From Heligmosomoides polygyrus polygyrus (Eukaryota > Nematoda > Chromadorea > Rhabditida > Heligmosomidae): a DNA stretch of 64,000 nt. The notes below the pieces were generated by a model. The model saw nothing but the letters and a program-made list of their open reading frames with translations, searched no databases and was not told the origin of the DNA. The DNA lies in assembly GCA_947396885.1 (NCBI GenBank), contig OX377206.1, positions 44,995,631-45,059,630 on the forward strand, read 5' to 3'. Positions 12,792-27,142 of this stretch are shown here, piece after piece (the stretch's first letter is position 1; every line of letters starts with the position of its first letter). A program made the position numbers and the translations under genes.

Positions 12792-14714
12792 CGACCGCCC
12801 TCACTGTGGGTGATGCGGCGTATCTCACTTCGGTTAGACCACTCCACCGCTCTCGCTGTGGATGATGCGACGTATCTCACTCCGGTTAGATCACTCGACC
12901 GCCCCCGCTGTGGATGATGCGGCGTATCTCAATTACGTTAGATCACTCGACCGCCCCCGCTGTCAATGATGCGGCGTATCTCAATTAGGTTAGATCACTT
13001 GACCACCCCCGCTGTGAAGGATGCGGCGTATCTCAATTAGGTTAGATCACTCGACCGCCCTCGCTGTGGATGATGCGGCGTATCTCACTTCGGTTAGATC
13101 ACTCGACAGCCTCCGCTGTGGGTGATGCGGCGTACCTCTCTTCGGTTAGGTCACTCCACCGCTCTCGCTGTTAATGATGCGGCGTATCTCAGTTAGATTA
13201 GATCACTTGACCACCCCCGCTGTGGATGATGCGGCGTATCTCAATTAGGTTAGATCACTCGGCCGCCCTCGCTGTGGATGATGCGGCGTATCTCACTTCG
13301 GTTAGATCACTCGACAGCCTCCGCTGTGGGTGATGCGGCGTACCTCTCTTCGGTTAGGCCACTCCACCGCTCTCGCTGTTAATGATGCGGCGTATCTCAG
13401 TTAGGTTAGATCACTTGACCACCCCCGCTGTGGATGATGCGGCGTATCTCAATTAGGTTAGATCACTCGACCGCCCTCGCTGTCGATGATGCGGCGTATC
13501 TCACTTCGGTTAGATCACTCCACCGCTCTCACTGTGGATGATGCGGCGTACCTCAATTAGGTTAGATCACTCGACAGCCTCGCTCTGGATGATGCGACGT
13601 ACCTCACTTCGGTTAGATCACTCCACCGCTCTCGCTGTGGATGATGCGGCGTATCTCACTTCGGTTAGATCACTCGACCGCCCCCGTTGTGGATGATGCG
13701 GCGTACCTCATTTAGGTTAGATCACTCGACAGCCTCCGCTGTGGGTGATGCGGCGTACCTCACCTCGGTTAGATCACTCCACCGCTCTCGCTCTAGATGA
13801 TGCGGCGTGTCTTAATCAGGTTAGATCACTCGACCGCCCCCGCTGTGGATGATGCGGCGTACCTCACTTCGGTTAGATCACTAGACCGCCCTCGCTGTGG
13901 ATGATGCGGCGTATCTCACTTCGGTTAGATCACTCGACCGCCCCCGTTGTGGATGATGCGGCGTACCTCATTTAGGTTAGATCACTCGACAGCCCCCGCT
14001 GTGGGTGATTCGGCGTACCTCTCTTCGGTTAGGTCACTCCACCGCTCTCGCTGTTAATGATGCGGCGTATCTCAATTAGGTTAGATCACTCGACCGCCCT
14101 CGCTGTGGATGATGCGGCGTATCTCAATTACGTTAGATCACTCGACCGCCCCCGCTGTGGATGATGCGGCGTATCTCACTTCGGTTAGATCACTCGACAG
14201 CCTCCGCTGTGGGTGATGCGGCGTACCTCTCTTCGGTTAGGTCACTCCACCGCTCTCGCTCTTAATGATGCGGCGTATCTCAGTTAGATTAGATCACTTG
14301 ACAGCCTCCGCTGTGGGTGATGCGGCGTATCTCACTTCGGTTAGATCACTCCACCGCCCCCGCTGTGGATGATCCGGCGTATCTCAATTAGGTTAGATCA
14401 ATCGACAGCCTCCGCTGTGGGTGATGCGGCGTACCTCTCTTCGGTTAGGTCACTCCACCGCTCTCGCTGTTAATGATGCGGCGTATCTCAGTTAGATTAG
14501 ATCACTTGACAGCCTCCGCTGTGGGTGATGCGGCGTATCTCACTTCGGTTAGATCACTCCACCGCCCCCGCTGTGGATGATCCGGCGTATCTCAATTAGG
14601 TTAGATCAATCGACCACTCTCACTGTGGATGATGCGACGTACCTCACTTCGGTTAGATCACTCCACCGCTCTCGCTGTGAATGATGCGGCGTATCTCAAT
14701 TAAGTTAGATTACT

Positions 14715-14792
14715 CGACGGACAAACTCTTTTAAATATAGGTGGTGATGGTGATGGTGATAGGTGGTGATATCTCACATAGGTTAAACTATT
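14715..14792. repeat. 78-bp divergent unit, copy 9
   Basis: Lies 2001 bp after copy 8, just beyond the end of the second 2807-bp repeat. The 2001-bp spacing is 38.5 monomers minus one base; the missing base is the single-base deletion near 13580. Confidence 0.95.
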
Positions 14793-16923
14793 CGACCGCC
14801 CTCACTGTGGGTGATGCGGCGTATCTCACTTCGGTTAGACCACTCCACCGCTCTCGCTGTGGATGATGCGACGTATCTCACTCCGGTTAGATCACTCGAC
14901 CGCCCCCGCTGTGGATGATGCGGCGTATCTCAATTACGTTAGATCACTCGACCGCCCCCGCTGTCAATGATGCGGCGTATCTCAATTAGGTTAGATCACT
15001 TGACCACCCCCGCTGTGAAGGATGCGGCGTATCTCAATTAGGTTAGATCACTCGACCGCCCTCGCTGTGGATGATGCGGCGTATCTCACTTCGGTTAGAT
15101 CACTCGACAGCCTCCGCTGTGGGTGATGCGGCGTACCTCTCTTCGGTTAGGTCACTCCACCGCTCTCGCTGTTAATGATGCGGCGTATCTCAGTTAGATT
15201 AGATCACTTGACCACCCCCGCTGTGGATGATGCGGCGTATCTCAATTAGGTTAGATCACTCGGCCGCCCTCGCTGTGGATGATGCGGCGTATCTCACTTC
15301 GGTTAGATCACTCGACAGCCTCCGCTGTGGGTGATGCGGCGTACCTCTCTTCGGTTAGGCCACTCCACCGCTCTCGCTGTTAATGATGCGGCGTATCTCA
15401 GTTAGGTTAGATCACTTGACCACCCCCGCTGTGGATGATGCGGCGTATCTCAATTACGTTAGATCACTCGACCGCCCCCGCTGTTAATGCTGCGGCGTAT
15501 CTCAATTAGGTTAGATCACTTGACAGCCTCCGCTGTGGGTGATGCGGCGCACCTCTCTTCGGTTAGGTCACTCGACCGCCCCCGCTGTTAATGCTGCGGC
15601 GTATCTCAATTAGGTTAGATCACTTGACAGCCTCCGCTGTGGGTGATGCGGCGTACCTCTCTTCGGTTAGGTCACTCCACCGCTCTCGCTGTTAATGATG
15701 CGGCGTATCTCAGTTAGGTTAGATCACTTGACCACCCCCGCTGTGGATGATGCGGCGTATCTCAATTAGGTTAGATCACTCGACCGCCCTCGCTGTCGAT
15801 GATGCGGCGTATCTCACTTCGGTTAGATCACTCCACCGCTCTCACTGTGGATGATGCGGCGTACCTCAATTAGGTTAGATCACTCGACAGCCTCGCTCTG
15901 GATGATGCGACGTACCTCACTTCGGTTAGATCACTCCACCGCTCTCGCTGTGGATGATGCGGCGTATCTCACTTCGGTTAGATCACTCGACCGCCCCCGT
16001 TGTGGATGATGCGGCGTACCTCATTTAGGTTAGATCACTCGACAGCCTCCGCTGTGGGTGATGCGGCGTACCTCACCTCGGTTAGATCACTCCACCGCTC
16101 TCACTCTAGATGATGCGGCGTGTCTTAATCAGGTTAGATCACTCGACCGCCCCCGCTGTGGATGATGCGGCGTACCTCACTTCGGTTAGATCACTAGACC
16201 GCCCTCGCTGTGGATGATGCGGCGTATCTCACTTCGGTTAGATCACTCGACCGCCCCCGTTGTGGATGATGCGGCGTACCTCATTTAGGTTAGATCACTC
16301 GACAGCCCCCGCTGTGGGTGATTCGGCGTACCTCTCTTCGGTTAGGTCACTCCACCGCTCTCGCTGTTAATGATGCGGCGTATCTCAATTAGGTTAGATC
16401 ACTCGACCGCCCTCGCTGTGGATGATGCGGCGTATCTCAATTACGTTAGATCACTCGACCGCCCCCGCTGTGGATGATGCGGCGTATCTCACTTCGGTTA
16501 GATCACTCGACAGCCTCCGCTGTGGGTGATGCGGCGTACCTCTCTTCGGTTAGGTCACTCCACCGCTCTCGCTGTTAATGATGCGGCGTATCTCAGTTAG
16601 ATTAGATCACTTGACAGCCTCCGCTGTGGGTGATGCGGCGTATCTCACTTCGGTTAGATCACTCCACCGCCCCCGCTGTGGATGATCCGGCGTATCTCAA
16701 TTAGGTTAGATCAATCGACAGCCTCCGCTGTGGGTGATGCGGCGTACCTCTCTTCGGTTAGATCACTCCACCGCCCCCGCTGTGGATGATCCGGCGTATC
16801 TCAATTAGGTTAGATCAATCGACCACTCTCACTGTGGATGATGCGACGTACCTCACTTCGGTTAGATCACTCCACCGCTCTCGCTGTGAATGATGCGGCG
16901 TATCTCAATTAAGTTAGATTACT

Positions 16924-17001
16924 CGACGGACAAACTCTTTTAAATATAGGTGGTGATGGTGATGGTGATAGGTGGTGATATCTCACATAGGTTAAACTAT
17001 T
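16924..17001. repeat. 78-bp divergent unit, copy 10
   Basis: Last copy of the left cluster; the next one is 15.9 kb away. Spacing from copy 9 is 2209 bp, which is 78 plus 41 monomers minus the one-base deletion near 15891. Confidence 0.95.
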
Positions 17002-18509
17002 CGACCGCCCTCACTGTGGGTGATGCGGCGTATCTCACTTCGGTTAGACCACTCCACCGCTCTCGCTGTGGATGATGCGACGTATCTCACTCCGGTTAGA
17101 TCACTCGACCGCCCCCGCTGTGGATGATGCGGCGTATCTCAATTACGTTAGATCACTCGACCGCCCCCGCTGTCAATGATGCGGCGTATCTCAATTAGGT
17201 TAGATCACTTGACCACCCCCGCTGTGAAGGATGCGGCGTATCTCAATTAGGTTAGATCACTCGACCGCCCTCGCTGTGGATGATGCGGCGTATCTCACTT
17301 CGGTTAGATCACTCGACAGCCTCCGCTGTGGGTGATGCGGCGTACCTCTCTTCGGTTAGGTCACTCCACCGCTCTCGCTGTTAATGATGCGGCGTATCTC
17401 AGTTAGATTAGATCACTTGACCACCCCCGCTGTGGATGATGCGGCGTATCTCAATTAGGTTAGATCACTCGGCCGCCCTCGCTGTGGATGATGCGGCGTA
17501 TCTCACTTCGGTTAGATCACTCGACAGCCTCCGCTGTGGGTGATGCGGCGTACCTCTCTTCGGTTAGGCCACTCCACCGCTCTCGCTGTTAATGATGCGG
17601 CGTATCTCAGTTAGGTTAGATCACTTGACCACCCCCGCTGTGGATGATGCGGCGTATCTCAATTAGGTTAGATCACTCGACCGCCCTCGCTGTCGATGAT
17701 GCGGCGTATCTCACTTCGGTTAGATCACTCCACCGCTCTCACTGTGGATGATGCGGCGTACCTCAATTAGGTTAGATCACTCGACAGCCTCGCTCTGGAT
17801 GATGCGACGTACCTCACTTCGGTTAGATCACTCCACCGCTCTCGCTGTGGATGATGCGGCGTATCTCACTTCGGCTAGATCACTCGACCGCCCCCGTTGT
17901 GGATGATGCGGCGTACCTCATTTAGGTTAGATCACTCGACAGCCTCCGCTGTGGGTGATGCGGCGTACCTCACCTCGGTTAGATCACTCCACCGCTCTCG
18001 CTCTAGATGATGCGGCGTGTCTTAATCAGGTTAGATCACTCGACCGCCCCCGCTGTGGATGATGCGGCGTACCTCACTTCGGTTAGATCACTAGACCGCC
18101 CTCGCTGTGGATGATGCGGCGTATCTCACTTCGGTTAGATCACTCGACCGCCCCCGTTGTGGATGATGCGGCGTACCTCATTTAGGTTAGATCACTCGAC
18201 AGCCCCCGCTGTGGGTGATTCGGCGTACCTCTCTTCGGTTAGGTCACTCCACCGCTCTCGCTGTTAATGATGCGGCGTATCTCAATTAGGTTAGATCACT
18301 CGACCGCCCTCGCTGTGGATGATGCGGCGTATCTCAATTACGTTAGATCACTCGACCGCCCCCGCTGTTAATGCTGCGGCGTATCTCAATTAGGTTAGAT
18401 CACTTGACAGCCTCCGCTGTGGGTGATGCGGCGCACCTCTCTTCGGTTAGGTCACTCGACCGCCCCCGCTGTTAATGCTGCGGCGTATCTCAATTAGGTT
18501 AGATCACTT

Positions 18510-21500
18510 GACAGCCTCCGCTGTGGGTGATGCGGCGTACCTCTCTTCGGTTAGGTCACTCCACCGCTCTCGCTGTTAATGATGCGGCGTATCTCAGTTA
18601 GGTTAGATCACTTGACCACCCCCGCTGTGGATGATGCGGCGTATCTCAATTAGGTTAGATCACTCGACCGTCCTCGCTGTCGATGATGCGGCGTATCTCA
18701 CTTCGATTAGATCACTCCACCGCTCTCACTGTGGATGATGCGGCGTACCTCAATTAGGTTAGATCACTCGACATCCTCCGCTGTGGGTGATGCGGCGTAC
18801 CTCTCTTCGGTTAGGTCACTCCACCGCTCTCGCTGTTAATGATGCGGCGTATCTCAGTTAGGTTAGATCACTTGACCACCCCCGCTGTGGATGATGCGAC
18901 GTACCTCACTTCGGTTAGATCACTCCACCGCTCTCGCTGTGGATGATGCGGCGTATCTCACTTCGGTTAGATCACTCGACCGCCCCCGTTGTGGATGATG
19001 CGGCGTACCTCATTTAGGTTAGATCACTCGACAGCCTCCGCTGTGGGTGATGCGGCGTACCTCACCTCGGTTAGATCACTCCACCGCTCTCGCTCTAGAT
19101 GATGCGGCGTGTCTTAATCAGGTTAGATCACTCGACCGCCCCCGCTGTGGATGATGCGGCGTACCTCACTTCGGTTAGATCACTCGACCGCTCTCGCTGT
19201 GGATGATGCGGCGTATCTCACTTCGGTTAGATCACTCGACCGCCCTCGCTGTGGATGATGCGGCGTATCTCACTTCGGTTAGATCACTCGACCGCCCCCG
19301 TTTTGGATGATGCGGCGTACCTCATTTAGGTTAGATCACTCGACAGCCCCCGCTGTGGGTGATGCGGCGTACCTCTCTTCGGTTAGGTCACTCCACCGCT
19401 CTCGCTGTTAATGATGCGGCGTATCTCAATTAGGTTAGATCACTCGACCGCCCTCGCTGTGGATGATGCGGCGTATCTCAATTACGTTAGATCACTCGAC
19501 CGCCCCCGCTGTTAATGATGCGGCGTATCTCAATTAGGTTAGATCACTTGACAGCCTCCGCTGTGGGTGATGCGGCGTATCTCACTTCGGTTAGATCACT
19601 CCACCGCTCTCACTGTGGATGATGCGGCGTACCTCAATTAGGTTAGATCACTCGACAGCCTCCGCTGTGGGTGATGCGGCGTACCTCTCTTCGGTTAGGT
19701 CACTCCACCGCTCTCGCTGTTAATGATGCGGCGTATCTCAGTTAGGTTAGATCACTTGACCACCCCCGCTGTGGATGATGCGACGTACCTCACTTCGGTT
19801 AGATCACTCCACCGCTCTCGCTGTGGATGATGCGGCGTATCTCACTTCGGTTAGATCACTCGACCGCCCCCGTTGTGGATGATGCGGCGTACCTCATTTA
19901 GGTTAGATCACTCGACAGCCTCCGCTGTGGGTGATGCGGCGTACCTCACCTCGGTTAGATCACTCCACCGCTCTCGCTCTAGATGATGCGGCGTGTCTTA
20001 ATCAGGTTAGATCACTCGACCGCCCCGCTGTGGATGATGCGGCGTGCCTCACTTCGGTTAGATCACTCGACCGCTCTCGCTGTGGATGATGCGGCGTATC
20101 TCACTTCGGTTAGATCACTCGACCGCCCTCACTGTGGATGATGCGGCGTATCTCACTTCGGTTAGATCACTCGACCGCCCCCGTTGTGGATGATGCGGCG
20201 TACCTCATTTAGGTTAGATCACTCGACAGCCCCCGCTGTGGATGATGCGGCTTATCTCAATTAGGTTAGATCACTTGACAGCCTCCGCTGTGGGTGATGC
20301 GGCGTACCTCTCTTCGGTTAGGTCACTCCACCGCTCTCGCTGTTAATGATGCGGCGTATCTCAGTTAGGTTAGATCACTTGACCACCCCCGCTGTGGATG
20401 ATGCGGCGTATCTCACTTCGGTTAGATCACTCGACCGCCCCCGTTGTGGATGATGCGGCGTACCTCATTTAGGTTAGATCACTCGACAGCCTCCGCTGTG
20501 GGTGATGCGGCGTACCTCTCTTCGGTTAGGTCACTCCACCGCTCTCGCTGTTAATGATGCGGCGTATCTCAATTAGGTTAGATCACTCGACCGCCCTCGC
20601 TGTGGATGATGCGGCGTATCTCAATTACGTTAGATCACTCGACCGCCCCCGCTGTTAATGATGCGGCGTATCTCAATTAGGTTAGATCACTTGACAGCCT
20701 CCGCTGTGGGTGATGCGGCGTATCTCACTTCGGTTAGATCACTCCACCGCTCTCACTGTGGATGATGCGGCGTACCTCAATTAGGTTAGATCACTCGACA
20801 GCCTCCGCTGTGGGTGATGCGGCGTACCTCTCTTCGGTTAGGTCACTCCACCGCTCTCGCTGTTAATGATGCGGCGTATCTCAGTTAGGTTAGATCACTT
20901 GACCACCCCCGCTGTGGATGATGCGGCGTATCTCAATTAGGTTAGATCACTCGACCGTCCTCGCTGTCGATGATGCGGCGTATCTCACTTCGGTTAGATC
21001 ACTCCACCGCTCTCACTGTGGATGATGCGGCGTACCTCAATTAGGTTAGATCACTCGACATCCTCCGCTGTGGGTGATGCGGCGTACCTCTCTTCGGTTA
21101 GGTCACTCCACCGCTCTCGCTGTTAATGATGCGGCGTATCTCAGTTAGGTTAGATCACTTGACCACCCCCGCTGTGGATGATGCGACGTACCTCACTTCG
21201 GTTAGATCACTCCACCGCTCTCGCTGTGGATGATGCGGCGTATCTCACTTCGGTTAGATCACTCGACCGCCCCCGTTGTGGATGATGCGGCGTACCTCAT
21301 TTAGGTTAGATCACTCGACAGCCTCCGCTGTGGGTGATGCGGCGTACCTCACCTCGGTTAGATCACTCCACCGCTCTCGCTCTAGATGATGCGGCGTGTC
21401 TTAATCAGGTTAGATCACTCGACCGCCCCCGCTGTGGATGATGCGGCGTACCTCACTTCGGTTAGATCACTCGACCGCTCTCGCTGTGGATGATGCGGCG

Positions 21501-21640
21501 TATCTCACTTCGGTTAGATCACTCGACCGCCCTCGCTGTGGATGATGCGGCGTATCTCACTTCGGTTAGATCACTCGACCGCCCCCGTTTTGGATGATGC
21601 GGCGTACCTCATTTAGGTTAGATCACTCGACAGCCCCCGC
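18510..21640. repeat. Duplicated block 18510-19353 / 20797-21640 (offset 2287)
   Basis: An approximately 840-bp block recurs 2287 bp downstream (44 monomers minus one base; the missing base is at about 20022). Shared rare variants are CGACCGTCCTCGCTGTCG (18667/20954 region) and CGACATCCTCCGCTG (18771/21058 region). The two copies are separated by other monomers, so this is a spaced pair rather than a simple tandem. Confidence 0.7.
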
Positions 21641-22981
21641 TGTTAATGATGCGGCGTATCTCAATTAGGTTAGATCACTCGACAGCCTCCGCTGTGGGTG
21701 ATGCGGCGTACCTCTCTTCGGTTAGGTCACTCCACCGCTCTCGCTGTTAATGATGCGGCGTATCTCAGTTAGGTTAGATCACTTGACAACCCCCGCTGTG
21801 GATGATGCGACGTACCTCACTTCGGTTAGATCACTCCACCGCTCTCGCTGTGGATGATGCGGCGTATCTCACTTCGGTTAGATCACTCGACCGCCCCCGT
21901 TGTGGATGATGCGGCGTACCTCATTTAGGTTAGATCACTCGACAGCCTCCGCTGTGGGTGATGCGGCGTACCTCACCTCGGTTAGATCACTCCACCGCTC
22001 TCGCTCTAGATGATGCGGCGTGTCTTAATCAGGTTAGATCACTCGACCGCCCCCGCTGTGGATGATGCGGCGTACCTCACTTCGGTTAGATCACTCGACC
22101 GCTCTCGCTGTGGATGATGCGGCGTATCTCACTTCGGTTAGATCACTCGACCGCCCTCACTGTGGATGATGCGGCGTATCTCACTTCGGTTAGATCACTC
22201 GACCGCCCCCGTTGTGGATGATGCGGCGTACCTCATTTAGGTTAGATCACTCGACAGCCCCCGCTGTGGATGATGCGGCTTATCTCAATTAGGTTAGATC
22301 ACTTGACAGCCTCCGCTGTGGGTGATGCGGCGTACCTCTCTTCGGTTAGGTCACTCCACCGCTCTCGCTGTTAATGATGCGGCGTATCTCAGTTAGGTTA
22401 GATCACTTGACCACCCCCGCTGTGGATGATGCGACGTACCTCACTTCGGTTAGATCACTCCACCGCTCTCGCTGTGGATGATGCGGCGTATCACACTTCG
22501 GTTAGATCACTCGACCGCCCCCGTTGTGGATGATGCGGCGTACCTCATTTAGGTTAGATCACTCGACAGCCTCCGCTGTGGGTGATGTGGCGTACCTCAC
22601 CTCGGTTAGATCACTCCACCGCTCTCGCTCTAGATGATGCGGCGTGTCTTAATCAGGTTAGATCACTCGACCGCCCCCGCTGTGGATGATGCGGCGTACC
22701 TCACTTCGGTTAGATCACTCGACCGCTTTCGCTGTGGATGATGCGGCGTATCTCATTTAGGTTAGATCACTCGACAGCCCCCGCTGTGGGTGATGCGGCG
22801 TACCTCTCTTCGGTTAGGTCACTCCACCGCTCTCGCTGTTAATGATGCGGCGTATCTCAATTAGGTTAGATCACTCGACCGCCCTCGCTGTGGATGATGC
22901 GGCGTATCTCAATTACGTTAGATCACTCGACCGCCCCCGCTGTTAATGATGCGGCGTATCTCAATTAGGTTAGATCACTTG

Positions 22982-24902
22982 ACAGCCTCCGCTGTGGGTG
23001 ATGCGGCGTACCTCTCTTCGGTTAGGTCACTCCACCGCTCTCGCTGTTAATGATGCGGCGTATCTCAGTTAGGTTAGATCACTTGACCACCCCCGCTGTG
23101 GATGATGCGGCGTATCTCAATTAGGTTAGATCACTCGACCGCCCTCGCTGTCGATGATGCGGCGTATCTCGCTTCGGTTAGATCACTCCACCGCTCTCAC
23201 TGTGGATGATGCGGCGTACCTCAATTAGGTTAGATCACTCGACAGCCTCCGCTGTGGGTGATGCGGCGTACCTCTCTTCGGTTAGGTCACTCCACCGCTC
23301 TCGCTGTTAATGATGCGGCGTATCTCAGTTAGGTTAGATCACTTGACCACCCCCGCTGTGGATGATGCGGCGTATGTCAGTTAGGTTAGATCACTCGACC
23401 GCCCCCGTTGTGGATGATGCGGCGTACATCACCTCGGTTAGATCACTTGACCGCTCTCGCTGTGGATGATGCGGCCTATCTCACTTCGGTTAGATCACTC
23501 AACCGCCCCCGCTGTGGATGATCCGGCGTATCTCAATTAGGTTAGATCAATCGACCACTCTCACTGTGGATGATGCGGCGTACATCACCTCGGTTAGATC
23601 ACTTGACCGCTCTCGCTGTGGATGATGCGGCCTATCTCACTTCGGTTAGATCACTCGACCGCCCCCGCTGTGGATGATCCGGCGTATCTCAATTAGGTTA
23701 GATCAATCGACCACTCTCACTGTGGATGATGCGACGTACCTCACTTCGGTTAGATCACTCGACCGCTCTCGCTGTGGATGATGCGGCGTATCTCACTTCG
23801 GTTAGATCACTCGACCGCCCTCACTGTGGATGATGCGGCGTATCTCACTTCGGTTAGATCACTCGACAGCCTCCGCTGTGGGTGATGCGGCGTACCTCTC
23901 TTCGGTTAGGTCACTCGACCGCTCTCGCTGTGGATGATGCGGCGTATCTCATTTAGGTTAGATCACTCGACAGCCTCCGCTGTGGGTGATGCGGCGTACC
24001 TCTCTTCGGTTAGGTCACTCCACCGCTCTCGCTGTTAATGATGCGGCGTATCTCAGTTAGGTTAGATCACTTGACCACCCCCGCTGTGGATGATGCGGCG
24101 TATCTCAATTAGGTTAGATCACTCGACCGCCCTCGCTGTCGATGATGCGGCGTATCTCACTTCGGTTAGATCACTCCACCGCTCTCACTGTGGATGATGC
24201 GGCGTACCTCAATTAGGTTAGATCACTCGACAGCCTCCGCTGTGGGTGATGCGGCGTACCTCTCTTCGGTTAGGTCACTCCACCGCTCTCGCTGTTAATG
24301 ATGCGGCGTATCTCAGTTAGGTTAGATCACTTGACCACCCCCGCTGTGGATGATGCGGCGTATGTCAGTTAGGTTAGATCACTCGACCGCCCCCGTTGTG
24401 GATGATGCGGCGTACATCACCTCGGTTAGATCACTTGACCGCTCTCGCTGTGGATGATGCGGCCTATCTCACTTCGGTTAGATCACTCAACCGCCCCCGC
24501 TGTGGATGATCCGGCGTATCTCAATTAGGTTAGATCAATCGACCACTCTCACTGTGGATGATGCGGCGTACATCACCTCGGTTAGATCACTTGACCGCTC
24601 TCGCTGTGGATGATGCGGCCTATCTCACTTCGGTTAGATCACTCGACCGCCCCCGCTGTGGATGATCCGGCGTATCTCAATTAGGTTAGATCAATCGACC
24701 ACTCTCACTGTGGATGATGCGACGTACCTCACTTCGGTTAGATCACTCGACCGCTCTCGCTGTGGATGATGCGGCGTATCTCACTTCGGTTAGATCACTC
24801 GACCGCCCTCACTGTGGATGATGCGGCGTATCTCACTTCGGTTAGATCACTCGACAGCCTCCGCTGTGGGTGATGCGGCGTACCTCTCTTCGGTTAGGTC
24901 AC
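22982..24902. repeat. 988-bp (19-monomer) duplicated block
   Basis: About 930 bp starting near 22982 recurs at 23970 with an offset of 988 bp, exactly 19 monomers. The marker CGTATGTCAG lies at 23371 and 24359. One private difference is CTCGCTTCGG near 23170 against CTCACTTCGG in the right copy. Confidence 0.75.
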
Positions 24903-27142
24903 TCCACCGCTCTCGCTGTTAATGATGCGGCGTATCTCAGTTAGGTTAGATCACTTGACCACCCCCGCTGTGGATGATGCGGCGTATGTCAGTTAGGTTA
25001 GATCACTCGACCGCCCCCGTTGTGGATGATGCGGCGTACATCACCTCGGTTAGATCACTTGACCGCTCTCGCTGTGGATGATGCGGCCTATCTCACTTCG
25101 GTTAGATCACTCAACCGCCCCCGCTGTGGATGATCCGACGTATCTCAATTAGGTTAGATCAATCGACCACTCTCACTGTGGATGATGCGGCGTACATCAC
25201 CTCGGTTAGATCACTTGACCGCTCTCGCTGTGGATGATGCGGCCTATCTCACTTCGGTTAGATCACTCGACCGCCCCCGCTGTGGATGATCCGGCGTATC
25301 TCAATTAGGTTAGATCAATCGACCACTCTCACTGTGGATGATGCGACGTACCTCACTTCGGTTAGATCACTCGACCGCTCTCGCTGTGGATGATGCGGCG
25401 TATCTCACTTCGGTTAGATCACTCGACCGCCCTCACTGTGGATGATGCGGCGTATCTCACTTCGGTTAGATCACGCGACCGCCCCCGTTGTGGATGATGC
25501 GGCGTACCTCATTTAGGTTAGATCACTCGACAGCCCCCGCTGTGGATGATGCGGCGTATCTCAATTACGTTAGATCACTCGACCGCCCCGCTGTTAATGA
25601 TGCGGCTTATCTCAATTAGGTTAGATCACTTGACAGCCTCCGCTGTGGGTGATGCGGCGTACCTCTCTTCGGTTAGGTCACTCCACCGCTCTCGCTGTTA
25701 ATGATGCGGCGTATCTCAGTTAGGTTAGATCACTTGACCACCCCCGCTGTGGATGATGCGGCGTATCTCAATTAGGTTAGATCACTCGACCGCCCTCGCT
25801 GTCGATGATGCGGCGTATCTCACTTCGGTTAGATCACTCCACCGCTCTCACTGTGGATGATGCGGCGTACCTCAATTAGGTTAGATCACTCGACAGCCTC
25901 CGCTGTGGATGATGCGACGTACCTCACTTCGGTTAGATCACTCCACCGCTCTCGCTGTGGATGATGCGGCGTATCTCACTTCGGTTAGATCACTCGACAG
26001 CCTCCGCTGTGGGTGATGCGGCGTACCTCTCTTCGGTTAGGTCACTCCACCGCTCTCGCTGTTAATGATGCGGCGTATCTCAGTTAGGTTAGATCACTTG
26101 ACCACCCCCGCTGTGGATGATGCGGCGTATGTCAGTTAGGTTAGATCACTCGACCGCCCCCGTTGTGGATGATGCGGCGTACATCACCTCGGTTAGATCA
26201 CTTGACCGCTCTCGCTGTGGATGATGCGGCCTATCTCACTTCGGTTAGATCACTCAACCGCCCCCGCTGTGGATGATCCGACGTATCTCAATTAGGTTAG
26301 ATCAATCGACCACTCTCACTGTGGATGATGCGGCGTACATCACCTCGGTTAGATCACTTGACCGCTCTCGCTGTGGATGATGCGGCCTATCTCACTTCGG
26401 TTAGATCACTCGACCGCCCCCGCTGTGGATGATCCGGCGTATCTCAATTAGGTTAGATCAATCGACCACTCTCACTGTGGATGATGCGACGTACCTCACT
26501 TCGGTTAGATCACTCGACCGCTCTCGCTGTGGATGATGCGGCGTATCTCACTTCGGTTAGATCACTCGACCGCCCTCACTGTGGATGATGCGGCGTATCT
26601 CACTTCGGTTAGATCACGCGACCGCCCCCGTTGTGGATGATGCGGCGTACCTCATTTAGGTTAGATCACTCGACAGCCCCCGCTGTGGATGATGCGGCGT
26701 ATCTCAATTACGTTAGATCACTCGACCGCCCCGCTGTTAATGATGCGGCTTATCTCAATTAGGTTAGATCACTTGACAGCCTCCGCTGTGGGTGATGCGG
26801 CGTACCTCTCTTCGGTTAGGTCACTCCACCGCTCTCGCTGTTAATGATGCGGCGTATCTCAGTTAGGTTAGATCACTTGACCACCCCCGCTGTGGATGAT
26901 GCGGCGTATCTCAATTAGGTTAGATCACTCGACCGCCCTCGCTGTCGATGATGCGGCGTATCTCACTTCGGTTAGATCACTCCACCGCTCTCACTGTGGA
27001 TGATGCGGCGTACCTCAATTAGGTTAGATCACTCGACAGCCTCCGCTGTGGATGATGCGACGTACCTCACTTCGGTTAGATCACTCCACCGCTCTCGCTG
27101 TGGATGATGCGGCGTATCTCACTTCGGTTAGATCACTCGACC
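24840..27142. repeat. 1143-bp higher-order repeat, two tandem copies
   Basis: The two copies meet near 25998. Shared markers at offset 1143 are CGTATGTCAG (24983/26126) and the rare TCACGCGACC (25471/26614); the rare GATCCGACG also occurs in both. The unit equals 22 monomers minus one base, and the one-base deletion (CGCCCCGCTG) is present in both copies. The left start is approximate. Confidence 0.8.

Larger units (their letters stand above)
8461..14074. repeat. 2807-bp higher-order repeat, two tandem copies
   Basis: Copy 1 is 8461-11267 and copy 2 is 11268-14074, both exactly 2807 bp. Each has two 78-bp units 806 bp apart and one single-base deletion (CCTCGCTCTG at 10771 and 13578). Rare variants shared at the same offset include CTTCGGTTAAG (8721/11528), CTGGGGATG, GGCCTATCTGAC and CTCGATGTGG. 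The unit is 51 monomers plus two 78-bp units minus one base. All sites I spot-checked agree, suggesting a very recent duplication, or possibly an assembly duplication. Confidence 0.88.
13578..18600. repeat. Overlapping segmental duplications (offsets 2313, 1897, 2884 bp)
   Basis: Sequence after the 2807-bp tandem is a mosaic of the same material. The single-base-deletion marker CCTCGCTCTG recurs at 13578, 15891 and 17788. A pair of rare CTGTTAATGCTGCGG monomers 104 bp apart occurs at 15481/15585 and again at 18365/18469 (offset 2884). All offsets reduce to whole 52-bp monomers plus one 78-bp unit, once the located one-base deletions are counted. Boundaries are not resolved base by base. Confidence 0.65.
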
